Positions 34,022-46,982 of a stretch of 64,000 bases of DNA are shown piece by piece. This DNA comes from Caenorhabditis elegans (Eukaryota; Nematoda; Chromadorea; Rhabditida; Rhabditidae). Under the pieces are notes generated by a model that worked only from the letters and a program-made list of their open reading frames with translations, did not search any database and was not told where the DNA came from. The translations under genes and the position numbers were made by a program. Location: contig NC_003284.9 of the NCBI RefSeq assembly GCF_000002985.6, forward strand, positions 7,874,001 through 7,938,000, written 5' to 3'. The number at the start of each line of letters is the position of its first letter. Positions within the stretch are counted from its first letter, which is position 1.

Positions 34022-37000
34022 TTAATATGACTTATACGCAGAACTTGTAGTTGGGGCCACATATGAAGCTGTAGTAGTTGTGGTTGCATCTTGTGCTTCA
34101 GTGGTTGTCTCGTACGGTTTGTGAGTAGTGGTGGTTGGAGTCTCTACATCGCGAGAGGGAGTTGTTGCTGGTTCTTCATACTGTGTAGCGGTGGTGGTAT
34201 ATGCAGCTTTGTAGAGAACCTTTCCAGTAGTCGTTGTTTGAGGTTGATACGGGGCTGCAGTCGTGGTTGGAGCTGGCTGCTCAAATCTTTTGGTGGTGTA
34301 AGTTGTGTAACTAGATGTGACTTCAGCAACTGGAGGTATGTAATCATTGCCACAGTCCTTATTGGTGCTCTTATAATTACAAGTTTGCGTGTCCCCATTG
34401 TACACCAATGGAGCAATACAAGTTCCAGACTGAAAAGCATATATTATTTTTGAATGTATATATTTTAATAAACTCACAAAGGCTCTTCCGTTGTCACAGA
34501 CAATGTAATGTGGGGAGCACATTTTGAGGTGGTGGAGTCCGTTAGATCTGATCGTGCAGAAATCACTTGGCACTCTGAAAGTAAATGTTTCATCAGAGCA
34601 GTAACATGACAAAATCTTACGCTGGAGGTGTTCTGTCTAGAGTGGTTGCAATTGAGCATTCCTTTGCGTCAATTGGGAATACACACTTTTCGGATTCCTT
34701 GGAGAATTTGAGACTGTTCGGGCAGCTCATCTAAAAAATTTTGCGAAATACTGAACAACATTAATCGGAACATACCTTACGAATCTGTTCATCAATGCAG
34801 GAAAAGTAATATGAGGAGCACCCAGCAGAGTAATAACCATCTGATTTTCCAAAACAAGCATTCGAATCGATTATGTCAGATCCTTTGCCGCTAAAATTAT
34901 TAAAATGAAAGTTGAAAGTTCTTTAAAAAACTAAGTTCATTAGGTACGATTACATTAATCCACCACATCAAATTCAGTACTCCGATATGCTTACATTTTG
35001 CATGTATCCACGGTGTGTTTGTAAGCACACATTCCATTCTTTTCGTTGTAAAAAAGTCCGGGGGCACATGAGGAAATAAGTGAACGACCTGCAATTAATA
35101 ATTGCTTACTTTCAGATAACTTGTGATTTTGCACAGTCTAACCTTGCATGCATTGAACGTAGTCTTGTGAGCAGTACGGAAGAGCATAGATTCCATCAGG
35201 ACGTCCGGAGCAGGAGAACGCCTTTGCCAACGGTGTGGTGTCTACTGGTCCTGGAGTTGTGGAGGTGTAATCAATGTTTGGGTAGTTGTAAGTTGTATAT
35301 TTTGTCGTGCCTGGTTGCTCTGCTGCTGGTGTTGTAGAAGGAGTTGGCTTGTATTCTGGGCAATCTTCGACATGCTCCTTGTAGTCACATCGATTGTTCA
35401 ATTTGCTGTAAAACAATCCTGCGGGGCAACGATTAATTGTAGTCTCAAAGTTGTTGCACGAGATGTAATAGTCCTCACAATCAAGACCGTAGTTTCCATT
35501 TTCGAGTCTTTCACAGAAAGCAGCATGCTGTGGCGATGGAGTGGTCACGGATGGATTGTACGCTTTGGTGGTGCTTTGAGAGTATCCATAGTTTTGATAT
35601 GAAATGACTGGTTGCTCGGCAGCTGGTGTTGCGTCTGTAGTTGGTTTGTACTCTGGACATCCCTCCACATTTTCCTTCACGTCACATTTATCTTGTAGAC
35701 GACTGTAGTACAATCCTGACGGGCAAGGGAACTTGAATGTTTTACGATTGTAGCATTTGATCAAGTATTTTTCGCAGTCAAATCCATAGTTTCCATCATC
35801 ACGTTTTGCACACATTGCAGCGTATTTTGGGGATAGAGTTGTTGTGAAGATTGTTGATGTGTATTGTGGTGCGTACCCTGGAGTAACCGGAGTATATTCA
35901 ATTGGAGCATATCCTTGGGTGGTACTTGGTTGTTCATATGGTTTGCTGGTAGTTTTAGGGTAGGAGTATGATGGAGTGGTGGTTGGTTGGTACCCTTGAC
36001 AATCTCGGACATTCGTACTGTAATCACATTCTCCGACATATGGATTGAAGATCAGATTTGCTGGACATGTAGTTGCAACGACTTGTCCGTTTGCGCAAAT
36101 GTAGAATACGCTCTTGCAGAGACCAGAGGCATGGTTTCCATCAGCGAGGTGTTTGCAGGAAAAGCTGGAAAGTATAATTATAACTGGAACACTTTTGACA
36201 AAAATGTTGTAAGCTCTTAGGGGGAATTTTTGTTTGAAATAGATTAAAATGGTTTCCGCTGCTTAACCTAAAACATTAATTGAAAAACCTTTAAAAAAAT
36301 TTTCCTTGAAATTATACAATATACTTCTTACTTTTAAATTGGATAAAATTCGTAATTGAACAATATCTCAAATTTTTTGCCGCTTTTTTAAATCAGATTT
36401 CAGCTATTTGCATAATCTCAGATAGTCTCAAATTATTTGAAAAAAATAAACTAGAACATTAAAAATAACACAGCTGTGTCTTTACACATTAGAAGTTTTC
36501 CAACTAAAGGAACGCAATTTTTGTCGGAAACTGTCTGATTGAGAAAATTTCTAAAAACTTTCATTCAGTTTCCAAGATGTTTGTTAAATTTCAAATACCT
36601 CCAATAGCATTTTTGTGACAGACACTGTCATTGAAGATATTTTATGAATCTAATTCCTTGAAAAAACTGGAAAAAGTTAGATGTCTATTTCAGGAACTCC
36701 CAATTGAGTAAAATTGAGTAAAAATTGAGTAAAAAAAAGCTGCTAAAATTTTTATAGTGATCTAGTCCAAAGAGGGAGTTTTTTCCTTGAAATTAAAAAA
36801 CTCACTCGTCCAAAGCAATTGTAGTTGTGACTGGAGCCTGAGTAGTGTATGTAGCTTTTGGTTGTTCATATCCAACAGTGGTCGGAGCCTTGGTGTAAAT
36901 TGGACGTCCGTAAATCGTTGATGGCCGTTCAGTGTCTCTTGGTGGCTGTGTGTACGGCTTTGTTGCTGGTTGTTCAGTGGTTGTGTACACTACGGACGAC

Positions 37001-39930
37001 GAGTATCCAATTGTAGTAGTTGGAGTGTCTTCACCTTTGTAAATTTGAGATGGTTCCATGTAGTTTCTGAAATTTTGATTTTATAACTTTTCAAACAATT
37101 TGAGATTGGTACTTTTCACAGTTTTCAGCAAAATCACAGGTGCCAGTAGCTTTGTTAAAGACTAGATCGCCAGGACAGTCATTCGCAAAAGCTCTTCCAT
37201 CGTGACAAGTGAAGAAGCTTTTGGTGCATGCTTCCTTGATGTACTTTCCGTTTGGTTTTCCGGTACAGTCAAAGTCTACTTTCACTTCAGCTGGTCTCTC
37301 GTTATAGGCTCCTCCGTGATTGTAAAGAACAGGTACATCTTCTGGTTTTCGTGGCTCTCTAAATTTTGTTTTTAGATTTGACTTATTTATATCATATTTA
37401 TGAGAAGATTATTACGAAAGTAAATCAACTTCCGATTCAGATTTTTTCTTGAGTAAACCTTATGACAGGGAAACTGACAAAAACTCCAAACCTATACAGT
37501 AACAAATTTCAATTTGAAATGAATATTCAACTTACAGACAAATTGCTGCGAATTCGCAAGCTGACACTCTTGTGTCGAATACAAGATTATCCGCGCATTG
37601 AATAACCCGACCAACTCCGTTGTCACAACTCAAAAATGATGCGTGGCACTCTTTGATTCCAAAGATTCCGTCTCTATTTTTGCAATCTCCGTGTACTGCT
37701 GGATTGTATCTGACTGTTGAAGAGAAGACAGGTGAAGGTGTAGCTTCAGTTGGAACATATGGGGCAGCAGTTGGATTTTGTGGTGGTGGATTTGGTGGAG
37801 CTGCTGATGTCGAGCGTGGGACGTAGGTTGTTCTTGGTGGGGAATAGACTGGCGCGGAAGCTGGAGCATATGGGGTTGGATCCACTGGAGCTTCAGCAAT
37901 TGACCCATAAGAAGAAGAAGAAGTAGTGGTTTTTGGTGCTCTATACGAAGTTTCGGAGCTGAAATAAATTACCCAAAAGTAAGTTTTGTTAAGTTTTCTT
38001 CATTTACACAACAAATTTGATCAACTCACCCGTTATATTCTGGACAATCTTTCACAGACTCTGGAAAGTCACACAGGTTTTGGTCCAAAACGTAGATTAG
38101 CTTTTCTGGACAAGTTTTTCTGAACAGCTTTCCATTCGAACACTGCCAGAAATATGGGGAACACTTCACGTTATCAGTGAAATGCATGTCTCCAGTAACT
38201 TTACAGTCCAATCCTTAAATAAACATTTTTAATGATAATAATACTAGTAAGGCCGAACCATTGTGCCCATTTTCAAATTCTTTGGTAGTGACGATGTAGT
38301 TATCCGAATCATATGTTGGTGAAGCATAGGCAGCAGCTGCTTGATCTTTAACTCCTCCAGAAGCATTACAGTTGGTGTGGTAATCGCATCGCTTGAGAAT
38401 TGGAACGTATACTTGCTGGTATGGACACCTTCAAATTGATTATGTGTTTTCTTTAATAAGTTTTCTGCACTTGAAACTAACTTTCTCATGTAAGATATTC
38501 CATTTGCACACTGATAATAGTTTTCATTACACACAGTCTTGTCCAGTGCATAATCCCCACTAAGTCTGCCCACACAATTTATCGAACTGAAATTTTTCAA
38601 TTAAAATATTTCAGAAAAAATAATTTTCCAATAAAACTCACACGGCCTTTTGGCGGACATTGAGTGTTACACGATCACCTGTGGCACAGAGATGGTTGCT
38701 AGAACGACGCTCACAACGTGCTAATAAGCGGTCAAAATAAAGACCCTCTGGGCATGACTGCTCATATTCAACATTCTGAAAATTATATAAAAAATTTTAA
38801 TTAAATTCAGATTTATGGTTTAAACATTCCCTTACAATAGTTTTCCATTACTTTGAAGTGGTCTCAAAAGAAATAAGAAAAGAAAATAAATATTTGTTTC
38901 ATTAAAAAATGGTATCAGCTAGAGATGCGTATGGGTCGTAATGGGTCGACTCGCCTATTTCACAGTTATTCTTTTTTTTCTCACAATGGCTCGCTTTTTG
39001 TCGCTTTTTTTTCATTTTCAAAGTATCATGAAAATTTTCGAGCTAAAAAAATTTGGTATTATCTTTAAAATTCGAAAATTTGAATTGCAAATTTTTATGA
39101 CTGTTCTATTGCAAAATATGTGACGTGAAAGGTACAAATATTGCAAATCGTTATAGTATATTTTTTAAAGATGTAAGTTGAAAAATTTAATGTCTGACTT
39201 TGGCATGAAATAGTATTTTTTCGATAAAATAATGAAAATAATGATCCCTCCAAAAAATTTAGCTGCCCCGATCCAGGTTCAGCAAAGTTATGACGTTTTG
39301 AAAGTGACTAAAACACCTTTTTACAAAATTTCAAAATTTTCAAAAAAAAAACATTTTTTTCTAAAAAGAGGAAAAAATGTTTGCAAGTTGTTTTAGCTCA
39401 CAACTCTCAAGAAAACCCACAAACTAATCTACCAGAAAAAGTACTTTTTGGAATTTTGCTCAAGGTATGTGGTTTTTTGTCCGTGGTGAGAAAAAACGTG
39501 TATGATATATGCTTTTCACTGTTTTGGATAAGTTAAAACAGTTTTTATCGATTTTCAGAAAACAATTTTTTTTTTTGAAATTTTAAAAGTTTTTTTTTTG
39601 GTAGGTCAAGAAATTTTTTCGGCACTTTCAAAACATCATAACTTTGCTAAACCTGGACCGGGGCAGCTAAATTTTTTGGAGGGATCATTATTATCACTCT
39701 TTTATCGAAAAAATACTATGTCATGCCAAAGTCAGACATTAAGTTTATCGACTTCCCTTGTAAAGCTCCAAAAGAAAACTCACGTTGACACACTGAAGAT
39801 ACTTTGAGCTGCAACCAACAGCATAAAGCCCGTCACCATCCGGGCATGGTGGTCCTTTCGGGTTCAGAACATTTTTGGCGTCCGCCGAGATGAGGATGAC
39901 AGCCGCCGCAAATATTGAAAGCTGTCGCAT
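34022..39930 (-). CDS. Secreted protein with eleven chitin-binding type-2 domains
   Basis: Fourteen exons join in frame: 39930-39784, 38775-38642, 38586-38482, 38428-38259, 38213-38030, 37958-37536, 37358-37113, 37066-36806, 36164-35143, 35088-34995, 34890-34776, 34730-34621, 34574-34478 and 34429-34022, giving 1171 residues. Residues 1-18 (MRQLSIFAAAVILISADA) are a signal peptide. Eleven six-cysteine peritrophin-A/CBM14 domains follow, starting near residues 29, 95, 187, 339, 414, 558, 676, 778, 881, 938 and 1008. Each has a C-x-G-x-Y start, a CxNG-type core and a final Cys pair. Linkers are Thr/Pro/Tyr-rich and suit O-glycosylation; the last 100 residues are such a linker. These proteins cross-link chitin in extracellular matrices such as eggshell, pharyngeal cuticle or gut lining. 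I recall the C. elegans locus name C39D10.7. Domains 7 and 8 are close duplicates. The exon 4 acceptor (TTTGAAG) is weak. Confidence 0.93.
39170..39765. repeat. Long inverted repeat inside intron 1
   Basis: The left arm (about 39187-39305) starts TTTAATGTCTGACTTTGGCA and includes GATCCCTCCAAAAAATTTAG, CTGCCCCG and GCAAAGTTATGACGTTTTGA. The right arm (about 39622-39745) is its reverse complement with roughly one change per ten bases. The arms lie about 320 bp apart inside the 1-kb first intron of the chitin-binding gene. This is a non-autonomous mobile-element relic. Transcribed, it would fold into a long hairpin. Confidence 0.85.
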
Positions 39931-40005
39931 CTAAAAAATAAAAAGAAAATTGCGAGAAGAAAATTTGAAAGAAATGTGAATGATTGTTTATCTGAAACAC
40001 AATGC

Positions 40006-40069
40006 TTTTATATTGTCAATCTGTTCTGTCTTGGATGGTGGGCGGATTTTGTTCTGCTCTTATTGATAA
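40006..40069 (-). promoter_or_regulatory. TATA box and TGATAA upstream of the chitin-binding gene
   Basis: On the minus strand TATAAAA lies at 40012-40006, about 76 bases before the ATG at 39930. A TGATAA (plus-strand reading) lies at 40064-40069 and an AGATAA (minus reading) near 39987-39992. GATA sites of this form are typical of intestinal and epidermal ELT-factor targets. Confidence 0.55.
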
Positions 40070-41816
40070 AAAGCTAGAAAACCTGTAGATTGGAATTCAG
40101 ATATTGATCAAAAGCCCAATCCATCAGATATTTATTAATAAATAAAAGAATATCAAGCACTAAAAAAGAAAAATGAATCAACGAAACATTCACATTCTTT
40201 TCTTTGCAAGTATAGTGTTCAATCTAGAAAGAATAAGTACCTCGAAAACTGAGATCTTATTTTATTTTCGTTTTTCCTTATGACAATCTCTAAGTTTACC
40301 GGGTGACCCGGAATGAACGAATTGACGTATCCAGTCAATAGTAATTACGAGATTATTGACTGTTTACCACAAGAAAACACGACTTGCAAATCGTGCAAAA
40401 GTTCGGACAGCCTTGGAAACGGATGATGTTCGATGCGCATGTGTTTTTGTAGAAAAAAAACGGATTAGAAAGATATTTCCGGAAACTATAGTATTTTTCT
40501 GGCATTGTCAAAATTAACCTGGTTGTAGAATAATTATATCTTCTTAAAAAGTACCTTATCGACGAAACAACATGAGATTTACAAACGAAATATTCAATAA
40601 AGTAGCGAATATAATTATAATTAATTGCTGAACATGTTCTGGGTAAGTTTTTTTTGAATCTCTAATATAACGATTAAAAACTGAATTTAACATAAAATCG
40701 TTTGTAGCCAAAAAGAGTAAATGTGAAATAGTAGTAACACAAATAATGTTTCAACCGTAATTTTCCTTCATAGTTTAACATGTTTCACTTAAAATTTTAT
40801 TTTAACTATTTTTATTTACATTGTTAAATATCGCAACCAGTTAATTATCACGAGTGTTTATTCCAGGTTATTTAATTAGTCACACTAATCAATTTGAAAC
40901 ATACAATTTTAAAATAATCAATCTGCATTATTCAATTCGCATACCCTTCTCGAAACAGTTCTGACGTAGTGACCTCTTCGAGCCTCACCATTGCTCTTCT
41001 CGATCCCGCCCACAGTTGATATCTCTTATCATTTGAATCTTCCGGCAGCATTTGTCCTGGAAGAAAAATGTTCATTTCCTGATGGGAAAATTTTCAAGCG
41101 AGAACAACTATTGCACAATCTGTGATATTCTAACATTTTCCGCATTGCTGTCAAAAATGATATCACTTATAAGAAGTATGAGTATACATGAAATCATTAA
41201 TTCCATTCCAGGTGAGATGGAAGTTGAAACAGAATTAGAAATTAAAGAAACGTTATATATTTGGAAATTATTCATAGTCTTGTTACAATTAAAAATTAAA
41301 AAAAACTGTCTGTTTTCTAGACTACAATAAAAGAAAATGAGACTTTTTTTCGAAAAATAAAAAAGTTTGAAAATACATTCAATTTGTTAATGTATGAAAA
41401 CGTATTTGAAACTGCTTTACTAAATTCAATAGGGTATTTATTTCAGCTAAAAATTCAATATATAACCTCAACTAGTGTCAAAAATATGTCTTAAAAAATG
41501 TTTCTTAAAAAAAACAACTTCCATCCAGTTTCTCTTCGAATTTTTCAATTCATTTTATAAATTTATTCAACTTTAATTGTTAAGTTTGTAATATAGAATT
41601 ATACATCTACAGTTATTTTTACTTTAAAACGTTCATTGTCGTGCCGAAATGACAACTCAATATTATTGGATTATCAACCATCTTAGAATATCTTAAATGA
41701 TATAATATAAGCATATTCTACCAAACATCCAGCGTAATTATCATTCCTGTACGTTTGACCCCTTCCAATTGGTAGAAGACAGGTCACACCATGTGGTATT
41801 ACTTTCCAGCTGCTGC

Positions 41817-41848
41817 TGACGTCATGTTTGCTACGTCACGGGCCACGT
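41817..41848. promoter_or_regulatory. CRE-like cluster
   Basis: TGACGTCA (41817-41824) is followed within a few bases by CTACGTCACGGGCCACGTAA, giving a second CRE half-site and an E-box-like ACGT core. Several ACGT cores sit in about 30 bases. It lies about 1.9 kb upstream of the minus-strand chitin-binding gene. Confidence 0.35.
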
Positions 41849-43384
41849 AAGTAACCCAGGCCGCACAAGAATAAATATACTTGCATCATTTTGCACCAAT
41901 TGAGAAATTGCTCCGATAATTATATTTGAATTTAAACCCCCGATTTTCTTTTTCAGAAAAGCAACTTTAAAAGCAGAGTAGGCCACAATTACCAAAGTAT
42001 TAGATTTATAAAATCTAAAAATGTCAAATTTAACAAGATTATATAAAATCACATCAGATTTCAAATCAGTTGATCCCTTTTCTGTTCAAAATTCACTCTT
42101 ATTCTTGAAATTTTATGAAAGGTCATTTCCTTATAAATTGCGTGCCAATTTTGCGACTACAAGCCGAAAAATGCGTAAATTTTCGAAATTCCTGTTCGCG
42201 CAAGACTTCACTTTACCTCGAATATCTTTGTTTCTCATTGACAAATGGATTTCAATGACGTCATGAGGTTGCATAAGTGTACTTTTTCGCATATCCGTTT
42301 TAGTCGGTCGGGCAGAGAAGAAAGAGAAAAGCGTATGACTCATCTAGGTTATAGGTATGCAAGTGTTTCACAACATTTAGTTTGCATTATTAACAGTCGA
42401 TGAAATTTTTAATGAGTTTTTTTGAATAAAACAACTTAATTTTTCTCATTAACCAAATAGTTAGCATTCATTCAAAAAGTCCCCCGTTCAAAAATTTATT
42501 CAACGTAAGAGTCAGTTCATTTCAGAAATGTTTGATTAAATAAACTGTTCAAACTATTTCTGCCGTTCTCTGATATTCTAAGGAACAGATAGAACCATGA
42601 AAAACGCCGGCATCACAACAGCCAAGCCGGAACAGAGAACAATTTATACTTTGTGTAAACCCAGCTTTTTATCGAAACAAAAAATTCGCCGAGTTTCAAA
42701 AAGATTAAAGTTGTTTTACGAACAGTATAAACTAAACATGTTTGAAAGTTCACTGGCATTGAAAATGTAATTCTAATCGGATACAGGACATGCAAACAAC
42801 TGTTAAACAAGTCGTTATATCTAACTGAAAGCCACAATTTAAAACTAAAAGTAACATTATTTAATAGCACTTCAGATTGAACCAAAATACAGTAAGGTAG
42901 TTTGTGATTTTTTCAAATATATAGATTCTTCAAACGACCAAGTTTTTAAAAGTGACTTTTTGAAGAAAAAAGTCAGAAACAAATCATATAGTTACTATTT
43001 AATTATATTCGTGTATTACAGATAATCACGTTAATTTGTCAGAGCTCTATTCCAGCTTCTGCGACAAAAAAAGTTGGGTAGATTTTTAGGTTTAGCAAAA
43101 TTTGACTCATTTTTCGAAGTTTTAAAAATTTTTTAAATATTTAATATAAGTTTTTTCTAAAAACACACTATAAAAACAACAAAGTTTTTTTAAGAAATCA
43201 AATCATTAAATTCGGCCGTTTGGTCCCATTTGGAGTTTTTACGTAAAACATTCACAAACACTACTCCCACTTTAACACTTATAATTTTTTCGAACAGATC
43301 AAAAAAAAATGTTTTCAACTCTATGCTTTGTTTTAACTTTACCAAATTTATATTACAAACCCCTCATATTTTACTGCGTAAAAG

Positions 43385-44875
43385 AGTAGGTATGTAGTTT
43401 GTTATTCTCTAGTAATAGTTCTTGATCACACTCTTCCCAACTGATTAATGGTTTTTTATTCTACCTCGTGCCCTTGTTTTTTATTTCTTATACGTATCTA
43501 TATACATAACTAATCTCAAATTACTGCATGGTTTGCATTAATCAAAAAAAACACTGCTTTATACTTTATACAAGCAGATGATTCGTTATAAAGAATCAAT
43601 TCACACATGTTCGTAGATGAGCTACAAAAGATATGTTTGTGAAAGAGAAGGAGATGTATGAAAAAAGTTCTGTCACCACGAAAAAATGCTGTGCCTAGTA
43701 CTTAGAACAATTGGTGTAATCTGGTGGTCGTTTTCAGGAGAAAAAAACGCAAGTTCTCGGCGATAACCTGCAAGTTTGAAGCAGCAATTGTTTCAAGAGA
43801 GTGTAAACTAATGGATGTTTTTTTGTTGATAGATTGCGGAAAGAGATTAGATAATTAATTGCGTTCTCCAGCGGTTTTCGAGATGAACAATTGTTAAATC
43901 GGTGAAAATAACAATTGCTTCAATGTGTCTGAAATTAAAAAAAACAATATTGACTCTGACGTCTTCTTTGTTTTGGGGGCGGGATATAACCATTACCAAA
44001 GATTACCAAAGTCTATTTACCAAAATGTAATTACCAAAATCTAGTTACCAAAATCTAATTACCAAAATCTAGTTACCAAAATCTAATAAAGTTTTTGAAC
44101 TTTTGAAAATGTTGAAGCCTAAAAGCTTTAAAAAGCTTTTAAAAAATCTTTATTAATAGTGAAAAAAGATTGATTTGAAAATTACAAACATTATCCATTG
44201 CTGAAACAGCCGATTGCCGCTAATTTTATATTACTGCTCTTTAAAATACACGGATTTTAATGAACGCGGCCCGGCATTAAAAATTTTTTATCGTGTGTTA
44301 TCTGCTTCGATTTTTTGAAAACCTATATATTTATGAAAGTTTACAATGGCTTGCACCGTAATAAAATTCATAATTTTCTAGATCAAATATGTTTAAAAAT
44401 TCATTCGGTTTTTTGATAAACATTTGGATACCGTATTTTCCATGTTGGAACCACACTTATTCATTTTGACTGTCTATAACTTGATTGCTTTCAGTTTTAT
44501 CAGAAAATGTCTCAGATAAAAATTTTCCACGTACTTATGAAGAATCTGTTTTTGTGGCTATGACCACTAGATTCGAGATATAAACTGTCAAAGTGGATTA
44601 AAAATGGTGAAGATCAATATGATAGCTTAATTTAAAGTTGTTTGGTTGTACCACACTATTCATTGATTGAATGATTTGTTCCGAGAATTTAGTACATTGT
44701 AATGCAATATTCTTTAAACTTGGCTGAAAGTCCCTTCTAACTTTTTCAATACTCTTTTTGGAAAAAAACGTAGTTTTTGTTTTCCTCTAGTTATAGTACA
44801 TGATCATATTCTGTCAAACTGATGAATGGTTTTTTATTTTTCCTCGTGCTCTCTTGTTTCAAAACATCGGCATTA
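43385..44875. repeat. Diverged direct duplication
   Basis: The segment at about 43410-43490 contains TAGTAATAGTTCTTGATCAC, then CAACTGATTAATGGTTTTTT and CCTCGTGCCC. It recurs at about 44790-44870 as TAGTTATAGTACATGATCAT, CAAACTGATGAATGGTTTTTT and CCTCGTGCTC. Spacing is about 1.38 kb. No protein frame is shared. Confidence 0.65.
43990..44096. repeat. TTACCAAA-type degenerate tandem repeat
   Basis: ATTACCAAAATCT and GTTACCAAAATCT units of about 14 bp alternate, seven or more copies, with earlier copies more diverged. Confidence 0.8.
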
Positions 44876-46982
44876 ACTATTGCTTCCAAACCACACAAAT
44901 GCTCGTTGAGCGTATCTAAAACTTTTTAAGCAGCATAGAGTGCATCAATCTGTTTCTGATAAAGATTGGCGCAATAATGCTAGATAAACCCTGTATAAAA
45001 ACGCCCACAGCCAATTTTTTTGTTACATCAATCGGATCTGACGAAGGTTGTGACGGGCAGAAATATGGCCTGAAATAGGAAGCTTCTGACCGATTATCTT
45101 TAAATAAGGCTGGAACAGACGGATGTCAAACTTCAAAAACAATAGAAACATTGGAAGGAAATGACGACAATAGAGATTCAGCAAAATTTTGTTGCTCACG
45201 TCATTTAATGTGGTAGTAACGGTTCTGGATTTGTTATTATCATGAACTCAAAATATGCCAAAAATAAAAATTTCATAACGAAACTTCACAAGAAAAGATG
45301 AAAAAAAAATCATTGCTGTTCAAAATTTGAAAAAAACTACCGCATTTTGTTCGAGTCACCTTTTCTTTTGTTTTAATTTGTATTTACAACATGAAGGTAA
45401 CATAACAGACTGAAGATGTGTGATTAACGACCGAAATATAAAAAATAGGACAACAATCAGTAACAAATTAATTTCCGGACGCTGTTTCATGAGAAAAGTG
45501 GAAAATCTCGAGATCTTACCTAAAAATAGATTCAACCACTTTTTCGTGACGAAGAAGTGACCAAAGTTGGAGATAAACGTTTTTCTCGAAATTTGGAACG
45601 CCATAACAAATTTTTAAAACAATTGTTGAGAAATTTCATTAATAAGTTTGTTTATTTGAGCACATTTCGATTTTACTTTTACGTACAAAATCGTTCAAAC
45701 CCATTATTCAATACAAGTGAAATTTTTTTTTGTTCAATGTAGAGCATAGTATAACTCAACTTCACTATAATTTCAAGACGATAAACTTATGTTTATAGCC
45801 CCATTCCCCCGTTTAAGTATTCTTAAGTCTGAAGGTTGTTATATTGTGTTTCTAGAATCAACGTATCACTAAATGAACTTGCACTTTTCCACTTCTTTGA
45901 TGTCGTATGCTTGGATTAGTTCGGGTTTCAAAAGAACAGCATGACTTAATAACGTCACATAAAACGGCCTTGTTATATTTTGAAATAAGCCGAGCAAAAA
46001 GTTTATTAGGTTGTGAAGCGAATCGATCTCTTTCTCTTCATTACGTAGAATGGTAGTATGTGCACTTTCAATATGAACATATGAACACATTATGGAAACG
46101 TTGATTGTTATTGAAGCGACATAAGACTTACCAAAAATTGTTACGTTTTAAATGTCATTCTACATTTTGATAAAAACGTTTGAAATTTGAATCATAAAAA
46201 GTTCGTCCGAAAAGTGCTTAACCGTGAAAAAGCAAAATTTTAGAAATTGCTGTATAAGTTTCAGATTGATTCGTGACATCCCGGGTTTGTATTGACACGG
46301 TTTGAAATTGTATCAAAAACATTTTATGGCTATTCAAAGTTTAAAAAAAGGTCAGCTGAGACTTCTACTTTGCCAACTTTTTAGCTCCGCAGCGGTCGGA
46401 AATTTTTTGTTCCTAAAATTAGCACCTACTTAAGCGATAGGTACATTTTAGGTTGATGCTCTTGCCAAATGTGTGTTTCCTTTGAAAAAAGCTTTATTAC
46501 AAAATAAAAACGCGTGCTAAATGGCCAAAATATGCATTAAAGGGCAATACTTACATAAAAACAGTTTTTCGATCAATGTCTATTTTTGTCTATTTTGATT
46601 ATAATAGCAGTGTTCAAAAATATTACGAAACGTTTTCTCCAATCCTTTCCAAGTGTCTTTCAGTTTCAGAAAAGTACTAAAGTTGATTGGTAAATAAGAA
46701 CAAATTAATGTTCTGCCGAAGCGTCACAGAAAGTTCAAAATCATAGTATGTCATTTTGAATTTTTAACTCATATTTTTAGAGTCACCACAAAAGTTCAAT
46801 AGTTACTGAATTCATAAAGCACCATGTATCTCAAACATTTTCCCAATAAAATAAAAATTTTCAAAAAATTAACTGTATTTTTTCTCGCGTTGAAAATTGT
46901 GTTTTGTGCAGTTTCCCGTCACAGTTTGTCTTTTTCTGGTGTTTTACATTATCGAATCTAAAAGAACTCACAACATTCCTCA

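Noticed and set aside
34091-37908. Many sizeable plus-strand and alternative minus-strand frames across the chitin-binding gene
   Set aside because: They are shadows of the Thr/Pro-rich coding sequence; only one frame gives repeated six-cysteine domains with consistent splice phases.
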